A DNA stretch of 34,731 bases from Candidatus Poribacteria bacterium. GTDB lineage: Bacteria > Poribacteria > WGA-4E > WGA-3G. Positions 1-7,153 of the stretch are shown in pieces; within the stretch, counting starts at the first letter, position 1; the number at the start of each line of letters is the position of its first letter. The position numbers and the translations under genes were made by a program. A model generated the notes under the pieces. The model did no database searches and had not been told where the DNA came from. It saw nothing but the letters and a program-made list of their open reading frames with translations. The stretch covers positions 1-34,731 of the forward strand of contig JAJEEK010000106.1 in assembly GCA_022821065.1 (NCBI GenBank). Direction: 5' to 3'.

Positions 1-87
1 TTTCTGATATTTTCTCACCAAAGCAGCGAACGCGTCCTGGTCCCCTTGTAAACTATGTTGAATGAGTTCAGCATCGTTTTGGTTCAT
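1..87 (-). CDS. ECF sigma factor N-terminus (partial; third copy of the ECF-propeller family)
   Basis: The window holds only the first 29 codons, running off the left edge. The peptide begins MNQNDAELIQHSLQGDQDAF and ends in a KYQK motif. It aligns without gaps to the first 29 residues of the two full ECF-propeller proteins at 1060-4179 and 8531-11590, and corresponds to the start of sigma region 2. A GGAGGG ribosome binding site lies 9 nt before the ATG. Upstream at 135-164 is the same ECF-type promoter element found before the other copies. Whether this copy also has the transmembrane helix and propeller cannot be seen, but conservation of leader and promoter makes that likely. Confidence 0.85.
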   Translation of the reverse strand, partial: MNQNDAELIQHSLQGDQDAFAALVRKYQK

Positions 88-134
88 CACAAGCATCCCT
101 CCGGAATTGGATATTGGACTCTCTTTTAACTTAA

Positions 135-164
135 GTGACTGATTTTAGAGATCGAAAAGTTGCA
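135..164 (-). promoter_or_regulatory. ECF-type promoter before the truncated sigma gene
   Basis: Read on the minus strand, an A-rich stretch leads into TGCAAC (-35-like), then 19 nt, then GTCAC (-10-like). The -10 element is about 48 nt before the ATG at 87. It matches five other elements in the window in sequence and exact spacing. This copy has A instead of C just before GTCA. The promoter assignment is inferred from position, conservation and resemblance to AAC/CGTC ECF promoters. Confidence 0.7.
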
Positions 165-231
165 TTATTTTTAAAAGGTTTAACAAGGTAATTGTATATT
201 TTACAATAGAAAGAGCGGTTACGAAAACAAA

Positions 232-257
232 AAAGGCGCGCTTGGAGGCGCGCCTTT
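232..257 (-). terminator. Rho-independent terminator after the gene at 318-872
   Basis: A 10-bp perfect GC-rich stem (AAAGGCGCGC / GCGCGCCTTT) with a 6-nt loop is followed on the minus strand by a T-rich tail (TTTTGTTTTC). It lies 60 nt past the stop of the minus-strand gene at 318-872, so it most likely ends that transcript before the next sigma gene. Confidence 0.8.
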
Positions 258-317
258 GATAGATCAAATCTTGCTAAAACCGCAATAACAATGAGCATTG
301 AGATGTTTATGTTAAAT

Positions 318-872
318 TTAATCAAATATAAGTTTGTAATTTGCCTCACGCGGTTCTATAGTTTCTATACTCGCCTCAAAACCGGATTGTTCAACAGTCT
401 CAATTAACGCCGCACTCACACGTTCAGAAATTGCTTCATTTACGCCCTGCTTTGGGTCTGCCCCAGCGAGTGCCCATATTTCAATAGCAAAGTACTTAGG
501 CTCATCAGGGTTTAGGTGCCATCTGACCTTATTTTCTAAAATAGGTTCCATTGGCGCATCTGTAACCTTTTCAAACGAAACTTCACCCGTAGAAGGGGTA
601 TGCTTTATGGAAATTTGGGGTTTAGGGTTCACTTCACCAAATGGCAGCCTGGCTCCCGTTACCCTATAAGTCGCATCATCAATAACCAACGCATCAATCT
701 TTTGCAACGCATACAAAACGCGGAGCACAGAAGTAAAGCGTGTCATACCGGTAACTGACAGCGTAATATCAAAACCTGTTCTGCCAAGTGCTTGGGGCAT
801 GCATCCAAATTTGAGAACAAGCGGCACAATGAGTAAAACAAACAGACAGATATATAATCGTTTCCTGCGCAT
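318..872 (-). CDS. Small exported protein of unknown function
   Basis: This encodes 184 residues, and I do not recognise the family. The N-terminus (MRRKRLYICLFVLLIVPLVL) is basic then strongly hydrophobic, typical of a signal peptide or membrane anchor. A Cys follows the hydrophobic stretch, but the preceding residues (KFG) do not make a good lipobox. The rest is soluble-looking mixed alpha/beta with a WHLNPDEPKYFAIEIWA segment. The start is set at 872 because GGAGG sits 8 nt before this ATG; an ATG five codons further upstream contains the Shine-Dalgarno itself. It lies between two ECF-propeller genes and has its own terminator, but no ECF-type promoter is visible upstream. Confidence 0.75.
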   Translation of the reverse strand: MRRKRLYICLFVLLIVPLVLKFGCMPQALGRTGFDITLSVTGMTRFTSVLRVLYALQKIDALVIDDATYRVTGARLPFGEVNPKPQISIKHTPSTGEVSFEKVTDAPMEPILENKVRWHLNPDEPKYFAIEIWALAGADPKQGVNEAISERVSAALIETVEQSGFEASIETIEPREANYKLIFD

Positions 873-1059
873 ATCAATTTCCTCCATATTTTAGTGTCCA
901 ATCTGCATAATTACCTATACACCAACGGAATAACAAAATCGTATTTATGAGATAGCAATCCGCCATCTCTTAGATCTCGGGTGTTTAGAACTCTCGACCA
1001 CCTCAATTAGGAATTCAGACCGCCAATGCTTCTTGTCCGAAAATTATTGGCGCGATCAT

Positions 1060-4000
1060 TTATTCTTCAAGCGTGAAACGTAGCACGCCGCTGCTGGAAG
1101 TCCCAACATAAAGCACGTTGCCATCAACATCAAACGACAAGACGGTATCAGGGATTTCAGGTGTAACCCGTTTCCACGTGTCAGAATTTTCTTTCAACTG
1201 ATACACGTATTGTCCGGATGTCCCATATATCTTCGTGCCATCTACCACAATTTTTTCAATAACAAGTGGGCTGCCTCCACTGTCAAATACCTCATACCAT
1301 TGGGTTCCATCGCTTGAATAAGCGACCCCTTTATCGGTTGCGACATAAACAGTTGATCCAGCGAAGGCAATTGCATTGAACTTCTCCACAGGAAACGGAA
1401 GATCTGGGGTGACATCGTTCCAAGTCTCCCCCTCATCAAATGATTGAGAGAGATGTCCATCTCTTTTTCCAACGTAAACGGTTTTATTTGCAACTGCAAG
1501 TTTGAAACTCATAGAATTAAGAACATCACTAAAAAGAGAAGTACCCGCCGAATAATCAAAAGGCGTGGACATTAAAGTTGAAAAAATATTTTCGGCTGTA
1601 TCTACTAAACCGGTGTCATACCACGCGTCCGTACCGGATTTCCATCTGAAGAGTTTCTGCTTGTATTCAACATAATATGTTTCACCACTGACAGAAAAAT
1701 CCCCGAACATTGATGCCATAGCGGTTCCAAATGATTCTTGGACCATCTGATTCGCTGCTTTACTTGCCTGTTCAATATCCTTAGTATCGGGTGCTTCACC
1801 GTTCTCAAGGTCTTGTTTAGCTATATCCCTGAGCATATCGCGTGCTGCCTTATCGTTTTTTTGGTTTAACCGATCCGTTAGTTCATTATTCAGAGGATCA
1901 ACTTTTTCAAGAATCTTAGGGATCCCAGGAATAGGAATAAATTGGTTCTCCTCTGTAGATAAACGCAGAATCTGAGGTTTTATGGCTGCCATACCCTTCA
2001 TGTAGAGCGCATCATCAAATTTCCGAAAAACCGATATACCTGCCATAGGGGGAGCATCAACAGTAAATGGTGTCCAAGACTCACCGCCGTCAGCTGAGGT
2101 AACAAGTCCGTCCATTTCAGAAGCGTAGAGTTTACCGTTAATAGAGAATAAATCCATAACGGTAGTCCCAGCGAGTCCTGTATTCAATTGATGCCACGAT
2201 TCACCCGCATCGGTTGTGTGATAGACGCCAGTTTGGCTGCCTCTGTAGAAGGTATCTGCATCTAACATCACAATAGGTGGTGCTATATTGTTTATTCCAG
2301 CAGACCTATCCTTTAAATCTAAGGAGGTCCACGTCTCGCCAGCGTTAACTGAATAGAAAAGTTCACGTGGATGCGCTAACATAACTTTCGCTCCAGACGT
2401 GATTATTTTGAAATTTGAATAGGTAAAATCAACAGGCGTTGAATTGGCACCTCGTGTCGGAAATAGAATTGAAAGTATACCCTTCGGCTTTCTCTCATTT
2501 TCCGTCTTTTTTCTCGGATCTATAGCATACCACGTATCACCCAAATCGGTTGAGCGGTAAACTGACCACCAGTTATCACCTGTCATTATCGCTTTGCTTT
2601 GGGTGCCGATCTCATTTGTAAATTCCCAACCCGCGGCAACATAGAGACGGTGTTCAGAGGCTGCCAAAGCGTGGACGGTCAGTTTTTGCGCGCGTTTATC
2701 TGCAGTACCCACCGACAACCGTTCCCACGTCTCAGCATTGCGGCGATAGAGGCCGGTATCGGTGCCAGCAAATACCGTGTTTTCAACGGCAACAAGTCCC
2801 CGAATTTTCTCGGCTTCTAAGCCATCTTTCAACGATATCCACACTGGCTGACCGTCTTCAGAAAAATAAATATCTTCAATAAATGCAAGGAAAAACCCCG
2901 CGTTGGTGACCGCGAAACCCCTGGGAGCACCTTTTGAATGGTCACCGAGCGAATTCCATGTCTCTCCAGCGTCTGCAGATGCCAATACTTCTGTATCAGT
3001 AGCAAAATAGAGCATATCACCGTGCTCCGTCATCTGTATCCCACCCGCTATCCAATCTTGGATACCGAGTGAACTGGCACTTCTTGCATTAACGAGTCTC
3101 CATGTATGCGTATCGTCGGCGAGTTTATAGAGGCTGGTGGGGGTCCCTGCGTAAATATCCCCGGAACTCGTCGTGAAGAGACTGTTGACGATACCGCCTT
3201 CCGGTCCCTTGGTTTGGGTCCACTGCGGTTCCGGTGTTGAAACCTCAGTTTCGTCAATCAGTGCCGCGGCGAAGCGTCGCGCATTCGGTTGTTGACCCGC
3301 GCCCGGACTTCTTCCTGGTATCGTAGAACTCCCCGCCTGATTCCGAACAGCCGGTTTCGCTGGAGAATCATAAACAAAAACCGCCTCAATAATTTCAACC
3401 GTCGGTTCTGATATGGCGTTTAGATTGTAAGGCTTCTGGAAACGAGACAAGTATTGCGTGCCGACACCCATTAGTAAGAAAATCAAAACAGCGGAGGCAG
3501 CGGAGAGTGCCCAAGGCAACACAGGTTTGTTGGCAGTAGGCGCAACAGGGACAATACGAGAGACTTCCCGCATGATGTTCTCTGTCAAGTTCGCCGGCAA
3601 TTGGAAACTGCCGAGATTTTGCTGAATCATGTTTTCTTCCTTCTTTAAACGGTTCCGAGCACGGTTGAGGCGACTCTTTACTGTGTTTTGGGATACGCCT
3701 AGAAACTCAGCGACGGCTTTGACGGTCATTTCCCCGAGATAATGAAGTGTTACAACTGTCCGTTCACTTTCTGGGAGTTTTTTCAGGAGTTCTTTGACGA
3801 CCTCGCGGCGCGTCTCATCGGCTTCTGTTGCCTGTTTTTCTGCCGTGTATCGAGAATATGACACGTGATCCACCTCACTTACATCGGTCGTATCTAACGG
3901 ATCCATCGGCAAACGGTTTTTGCGGAGCCAGTCCTTGGACATACGTGCTACGATAACATAGACCCATCCAGAAAAGGCGTTACGGTTTTTCAAAGTGCCG

Positions 4001-4179
4001 AGTTTTTGGTACGCTTTGAGAAACGCGTCCTGCGTGATCTCTTGGGCGACGTGAAAATCACCGATCTTCCGCCACGCCAGCGCGTGGACACCTTTCTGAT
4101 ATTTTTTTACGAGCGATCCGAACGCGTCTTGATCACCTTCTAATGTTCGTTCAATGAGTTCAGCATCGTTCTGTATCAT
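1060..4179 (-). CDS. Membrane-tethered ECF sigma factor fused to an Asp-box/YCF48-like propeller
   Basis: This 1039-residue protein joins a transcription factor to a probable sensor. Residues 10-95 are sigma region 2 (GDFHVAQEITQDAFLKAYQ, then a WLRKNRL end). Residues 128-180 are sigma region 4 with its helix-turn-helix (EFLGVSQNTVKSRLNRARN). A single hydrophobic helix lies at about 221-243 (ALSAASAVLIFLLMGVG), then a Pro/Gly-rich linker to about 315. The remaining 720 residues contain about eight Asp-box repeats (for example SADAGETW, STDLGDTW, TTDAGESW, SADGGESW, SFDEGETW), as in sialidase/BNR and YCF48 propellers. By topology the propeller should be extracytoplasmic. No separate anti-sigma gene is seen. 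AGGGAGG precedes the ATG by about 6 nt, and an ECF-type promoter lies at 4220-4249. It is about three quarters identical to the 8531-11590 copy over the first 180 residues. How the sigma part is released or activated is unknown. Confidence 0.92.
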   Translation of the reverse strand: MIQNDAELIERTLEGDQDAFGSLVKKYQKGVHALAWRKIGDFHVAQEITQDAFLKAYQKLGTLKNRNAFSGWVYVIVARMSKDWLRKNRLPMDPLDTTDVSEVDHVSYSRYTAEKQATEADETRREVVKELLKKLPESERTVVTLHYLGEMTVKAVAEFLGVSQNTVKSRLNRARNRLKKEENMIQQNLGSFQLPANLTENIMREVSRIVPVAPTANKPVLPWALSAASAVLIFLLMGVGTQYLSRFQKPYNLNAISEPTVEIIEAVFVYDSPAKPAVRNQAGSSTIPGRSPGAGQQPNARRFAAALIDETEVSTPEPQWTQTKGPEGGIVNSLFTTSSGDIYAGTPTSLYKLADDTHTWRLVNARSASSLGIQDWIAGGIQMTEHGDMLYFATDTEVLASADAGETWNSLGDHSKGAPRGFAVTNAGFFLAFIEDIYFSEDGQPVWISLKDGLEAEKIRGLVAVENTVFAGTDTGLYRRNAETWERLSVGTADKRAQKLTVHALAASEHRLYVAAGWEFTNEIGTQSKAIMTGDNWWSVYRSTDLGDTWYAIDPRKKTENERKPKGILSILFPTRGANSTPVDFTYSNFKIITSGAKVMLAHPRELFYSVNAGETWTSLDLKDRSAGINNIAPPIVMLDADTFYRGSQTGVYHTTDAGESWHQLNTGLAGTTVMDLFSINGKLYASEMDGLVTSADGGESWTPFTVDAPPMAGISVFRKFDDALYMKGMAAIKPQILRLSTEENQFIPIPGIPKILEKVDPLNNELTDRLNQKNDKAARDMLRDIAKQDLENGEAPDTKDIEQASKAANQMVQESFGTAMASMFGDFSVSGETYYVEYKQKLFRWKSGTDAWYDTGLVDTAENIFSTLMSTPFDYSAGTSLFSDVLNSMSFKLAVANKTVYVGKRDGHLSQSFDEGETWNDVTPDLPFPVEKFNAIAFAGSTVYVATDKGVAYSSDGTQWYEVFDSGGSPLVIEKIVVDGTKIYGTSGQYVYQLKENSDTWKRVTPEIPDTVLSFDVDGNVLYVGTSSSGVLRFTLEE

Positions 4180-4219
4180 CGAGAACCTCCCTCGGCGGTT
4201 GTAACGTTGTTTGACTTAA

Positions 4220-4249
4220 GTGACGTAACTTAGGGGTCAAAAGGTTGCA
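4220..4249 (-). promoter_or_regulatory. ECF-type promoter before the 1060-4179 sigma-propeller gene
   Basis: On the minus strand an A-tract and TGCAAC are followed by 19 nt and GTCAC, with CTTAAGTC after the -10 element. The GTCA is about 41 nt before the start codon, leaving a leader of roughly 35 nt. Placing the element directly upstream of an ECF gene fits autoregulation, which is common for this class. Confidence 0.78.
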
Positions 4250-4313
4250 TTTTTTTCGCTTGTAATCACCATCAGCAATTGAGCGTCCTTCGGAAAACTG
4301 TATGTTACAAAAA

Positions 4314-4341
4314 AAATGGGATGGTAAAAACCATCCCATTT
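4314..4341 (-). terminator. Rho-independent terminator after the STAS gene
   Basis: A 12-bp perfect stem (AAATGGGATGGT / ACCATCCCATTT) with a 4-nt loop is followed on the minus strand by eight Ts. It begins 24 nt beyond the STAS stop codon, so the STAS gene appears to be a single-gene transcript separated from the downstream sigma-propeller gene. Confidence 0.88.
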
Positions 4342-4364
4342 GAGATTATACAGAATTTAGGGTT

Positions 4365-4706
4365 TTAGGCAGATAGTGCTGAAACCGCAGCAGCCTCACT
4401 GTCGAAATGTTCAAAGAGGCTAACGAGTCGGCTAAGAACAACCAAGTTTTTGATCTGCTTACTGACATTGATGACCGCGACACGCCCTTTCTTGCGTGCT
4501 ATAGCGGCACGGGCACCCATTAGCACACCAAGCCCTGAACTGTCAACCCTATTGACGTGTTCAAAATTAATCAGAATCCGTGGTGTGTCAGAAGTTTCTA
4601 TTTGCGGTGAGATGGCTTCCCTTAATTCCGAGACGGAGGGTCCCATTATTTTTCCATTAGGTTCCAAGATCACGATGCCATTTTGCTGGCGAATTTTAGT
4701 TGTCAT
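4365..4706 (-). CDS. STAS-domain anti-sigma factor antagonist
   Basis: This 113-residue single-domain STAS protein belongs to the SpoIIAA/RsbV type. The diagnostic loop NRVDSSGLGVLMGARAAI is present; Ser57 in D-S-S-G-L-G is the expected phosphoacceptor by analogy with SpoIIAA. Such proteins bind anti-sigma kinases in partner-switching circuits. No RsbW/SpoIIAB-like kinase or PP2C phosphatase gene lies in the window, so the partner is unknown. AAGGAG is 6 nt before the ATG. The gene has its own ECF-type promoter (4835-4864), a leader of about 120 nt with an inverted repeat, and its own terminator. This suggests it is a target of the neighbouring ECF sigma factors, possibly giving feedback between two sigma-control circuits. 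Confidence 0.9.
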   Translation of the reverse strand: MTTKIRQQNGIVILEPNGKIMGPSVSELREAISPQIETSDTPRILINFEHVNRVDSSGLGVLMGARAAIARKKGRVAVINVSKQIKNLVVLSRLVSLFEHFDSEAAAVSALSA

Positions 4707-4788
4707 GATTTACTCCTTAGTTGTCTTACTTTTTTTTTGAAAAGTTAATTTATCCTCTTACAACGTTTGTGTGATAGATTAGATTCAA

Positions 4789-4822
4789 CGAATACGATCT
4801 CTGAAAGTTTATATCGTATTCG
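4789..4822. repeat. 10-bp perfect inverted repeat in the STAS leader
   Basis: CGAATACGAT (4789-4798) and ATCGTATTCG (4813-4822) form a perfect inverted repeat around a 14-nt spacer. It sits just downstream of the ECF -10 element and about 80 nt before the STAS start codon. It could be a stem-loop at the 5' end of the mRNA or an operator for a dimeric regulator. Confidence 0.65.
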
Positions 4823-4834
4823 CCTCTGATTTAA

Positions 4835-4864
4835 GTGACGCATCTCAGGTGTTAAAGGGGTGCA
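4835..4864 (-). promoter_or_regulatory. ECF-type promoter before the STAS gene
   Basis: On the minus strand a run of eight As leads into TGCACC, then 19 nt, then GTCACTTAA. Spacing and -10 match the elements before the sigma-propeller genes; the -35 has C for A at one position, shared with the copy at 23146-23175. Confidence 0.75.
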
Positions 4865-4917
4865 TTTTTTTTATTTTTTCTCTTCACACTTACAGAAAAC
4901 GCAAACGTAAGTTTGAT

Positions 4918-5415
4918 TTAAAGCATTTTCTTTTCCCGCATCAGGTTCAAGACAGCCGCTGTCATTGCATTGAATTGGTCAGGATTGTCTGCGAAACGGC
5001 TGGCAAGTTCAGCCTCAGGCATCCATCGGATGGCCCGTGTGCCGTCGCCTTCCGCCAGTAAGATCCCTTTAGCACGGCAGCGAAAGTATACGCCCATGCC
5101 GTTGAAACCCCGCGTTGTCTGATAGACTGCGAAGGGTTCGAGACATTCTACTGTAGACTCCATACCTGAGTGCTCCACTGCCCGCCCTTCAATCTCTGCC
5201 ACCTCCAATCCTGTTTCTTCACGCACTTCACGACGGAGTGCCGTCAGCAAGGATTCGTGCGCCTCCACTGTTCCGCCAGGAAATTCTAAACTCCGTCGTT
5301 GACCGGGGCGGTCACGCACCTGCACCACGTACTCCATGCCGTTTTTCCGTTCGCGCCAAAGGATAGCACGAGCATTTACAAAAATCTGATGGGCGAGCGG
5401 AACTTCAATTGTCAT
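4918..5415 (-). CDS. Nudix hydrolase
   Basis: This 165-residue protein carries a complete Nudix box at residues 48-70 (G-x5-E-x7-R-E-V-R-E-E-T-G-L), which binds the divalent metal and cleaves nucleoside-diphosphate-linked substrates. Length is typical of a single-domain enzyme, and the substrate cannot be read from the sequence. The start is set at the ATG (5415) with AAAGG about 7 nt upstream rather than the TTG two codons earlier. It follows the ABC permease gene on the same strand after a 64-nt gap and may be co-transcribed with it. Confidence 0.9.
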   Translation of the reverse strand: MTIEVPLAHQIFVNARAILWRERKNGMEYVVQVRDRPGQRRSLEFPGGTVEAHESLLTALRREVREETGLEVAEIEGRAVEHSGMESTVECLEPFAVYQTTRGFNGMGVYFRCRAKGILLAEGDGTRAIRWMPEAELASRFADNPDQFNAMTAAVLNLMREKKML

Positions 5416-5479
5416 TCTCAAGCCTTTCTAACGTAAGAGGGTTTTGGCGTATACAAGATTTGTAGATAAGATCCAGCAA

Positions 5480-6952
5480 TCAAATATCGGAACGGAAGAA
5501 TTTCAGGAATGCTATCGCCGTAAACGCTACCGCAAAAAAACCGAGTAGGCACACATCCACCATAGATTGACGCAACGTTTCTGATAACGAAGGTTCTGTC
5601 AGGGTTGGCGGCGGCGGAATTTGCTCCGTTTCGGATTCAGAGTCACCATTCATCTGATCGCCCATCCGAGCTCCCAATTGCATTATCTGTGACAGTACAT
5701 CGTCTGAAATCCCGCTGAAATATTCGTCATCAAGTTGGTTGTAGTATCTTTCGCCGGTTTGAAAGTAGACTTCTCTTTTCAACTTACCCGTTTGCGTCAA
5801 ATTCATCGCAGAATAGGTCAGAGAAGATGTCGGGGCGATCCGAGAGAGCATCTCGCCAATCTGTTCTTGACGATCCTTCTCGCGCTGATAGCCCCGGTCA
5901 ATCTTGCCTGTTTGATTCTGAAACGCCAGTCGAAACTCCTCTTCAATCGGTCCTTTAATTTTATCCATCCTTTTTTGCGTTTCTGGATTGCTTAGGTCTA
6001 GCGAAAACTGAATACCCTCTCCATTCTCCGTGGGTTGAGCTATGGTTTCAGACACTTTTTCCCAGACCTTCTCTTCTTTATCTTTATTTAGGTTATTGCG
6101 AAGTGCATTTTTTTCCATATAAACCGCCTGCTGTGTTCGGGTCGGTGCGACGAGTTTAGCGACGACAAATGCCCCTCGGGGTGCAACCAGCACCGCAAGC
6201 ACCCAAAACGTAAAAGCGACAATTAGCGCGGTCTTAGCGTTGTCAAGATACGTTGAAATGAACACACCTATCGCAAAAAATACCGCAATATAGAGCAACG
6301 AGATAAGTGTGAGCCCCAACACGGGCAGTGCAATCTTAAGTTCGCCTAACGGAAACCCTTGCCAAGTGATTAGGAGTAAACCGAAAAGGAAAGACACCAA
6401 AAAGGGAACAACAAACACAATGTATCCACCGATCAACTTACTCCACAAAAACACATCTCGAGGCAGCGAATTTGACAGATTTATCCGAAGCGTGCCTGCC
6501 TCTCTCTCCCCTGCAACAGCATCGAATGTGAACAGGAGTGCCAGTAGACTGAAGACTGTCCCGACAATAAACAGGAAATCAAGGCTTCCTAATGCATACG
6601 CGACGGATGCCTGCACAAGTCCCGTTGAACTCTGCCGAACCCCATTACGCGTCATCCCAAGATAGGTCGGCAGTGCCTCCTCTAAACCGTTTACGAAGAC
6701 GCTCAGCGGCGTAGGCTTGAGGAAAAACTTAGAGACTTCCGTGTTTGGGTCCTGCGCATTCGGCGGATTCTCCTTCGCTTCTGCTTGTGCGCGATTCACC
6801 GACTCCTGATAGTCAACGAGGTTCTGGTTATACCTACGATAGTTAATAGAAAGGGTCAGCGGGATGAGCAAGACACACATTAGCAGGAGCGCGACAAACC
6901 GGACGCTGAGTATATGATGCATAATTTCTTTTTGAATCAATGTCGTTAACAT
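5480..6952 (-). CDS. ABC-2 type transporter permease (DUF3526-like)
   Basis: This 490-residue membrane protein has an N-terminal transmembrane helix (FVALLLMCVLLIPLTLSI). A soluble extracytoplasmic loop follows, then a cluster of helices around the conserved DAVAGEREAGTLRINLSNSLPR segment of ABC-2 permeases. Next comes a second large loop of about 150 residues and a last helix near the C-terminus (VCLLGFFAVAFTAIAFLKFF). That two-loop layout resembles permeases with DUF3526 domains, often described beside NosY-like or gliding-associated exporters. No ATPase gene is adjacent, so the partner must be elsewhere. The start is at MLTTLIQKE because AGGAG lies 8 nt before it; the longer reading frame upstream lacks such a signal. 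Confidence 0.85.
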   Translation of the reverse strand: MLTTLIQKEIMHHILSVRFVALLLMCVLLIPLTLSINYRRYNQNLVDYQESVNRAQAEAKENPPNAQDPNTEVSKFFLKPTPLSVFVNGLEEALPTYLGMTRNGVRQSSTGLVQASVAYALGSLDFLFIVGTVFSLLALLFTFDAVAGEREAGTLRINLSNSLPRDVFLWSKLIGGYIVFVVPFLVSFLFGLLLITWQGFPLGELKIALPVLGLTLISLLYIAVFFAIGVFISTYLDNAKTALIVAFTFWVLAVLVAPRGAFVVAKLVAPTRTQQAVYMEKNALRNNLNKDKEEKVWEKVSETIAQPTENGEGIQFSLDLSNPETQKRMDKIKGPIEEEFRLAFQNQTGKIDRGYQREKDRQEQIGEMLSRIAPTSSLTYSAMNLTQTGKLKREVYFQTGERYYNQLDDEYFSGISDDVLSQIMQLGARMGDQMNGDSESETEQIPPPPTLTEPSLSETLRQSMVDVCLLGFFAVAFTAIAFLKFFRSDI

Positions 6953-7024
6953 GGTGATTTCTCCTCTATCTTTTGTTTTTAAGCAATATTGAAACCCAAT
7001 TTTAGGTTTTGCGGAAGGTTGGAA

Positions 7025-7048
7025 GTGTTTTTGCTTGGGTGTTTCCCC
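7025..7048 (-). repeat. Dispersed 24-nt intergenic repeat, copy 1
   Basis: Read on the minus strand, this segment (GGGGAAACACCC-AAGC-AAAAACAC) differs at only two positions from the copy at 20478-20501 and is related to 16657-16677. It lies between the permease and the gene at 7154-8410, beside GGAAGGTTGGAAG motifs that are partly repeated in inverted form around 7088-7106. Confidence 0.6.
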
Positions 7049-7153
7049 TAGGAAGTTTGGAAGAAATACGCTGCTTATTATCTCCCATACTTCCAATCTT
7101 CCAACCTATCTAAAGACCAAAAGCGCAGATTTAATATTGATACACTCTGTAAA

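Noticed and set aside
131..349. 72-residue minus-strand frame between the first sigma gene and the exported protein
   Set aside because: It spans the terminator hairpin and the ECF promoter and overlaps the end of the gene at 318-872; the product is low-complexity and basic.
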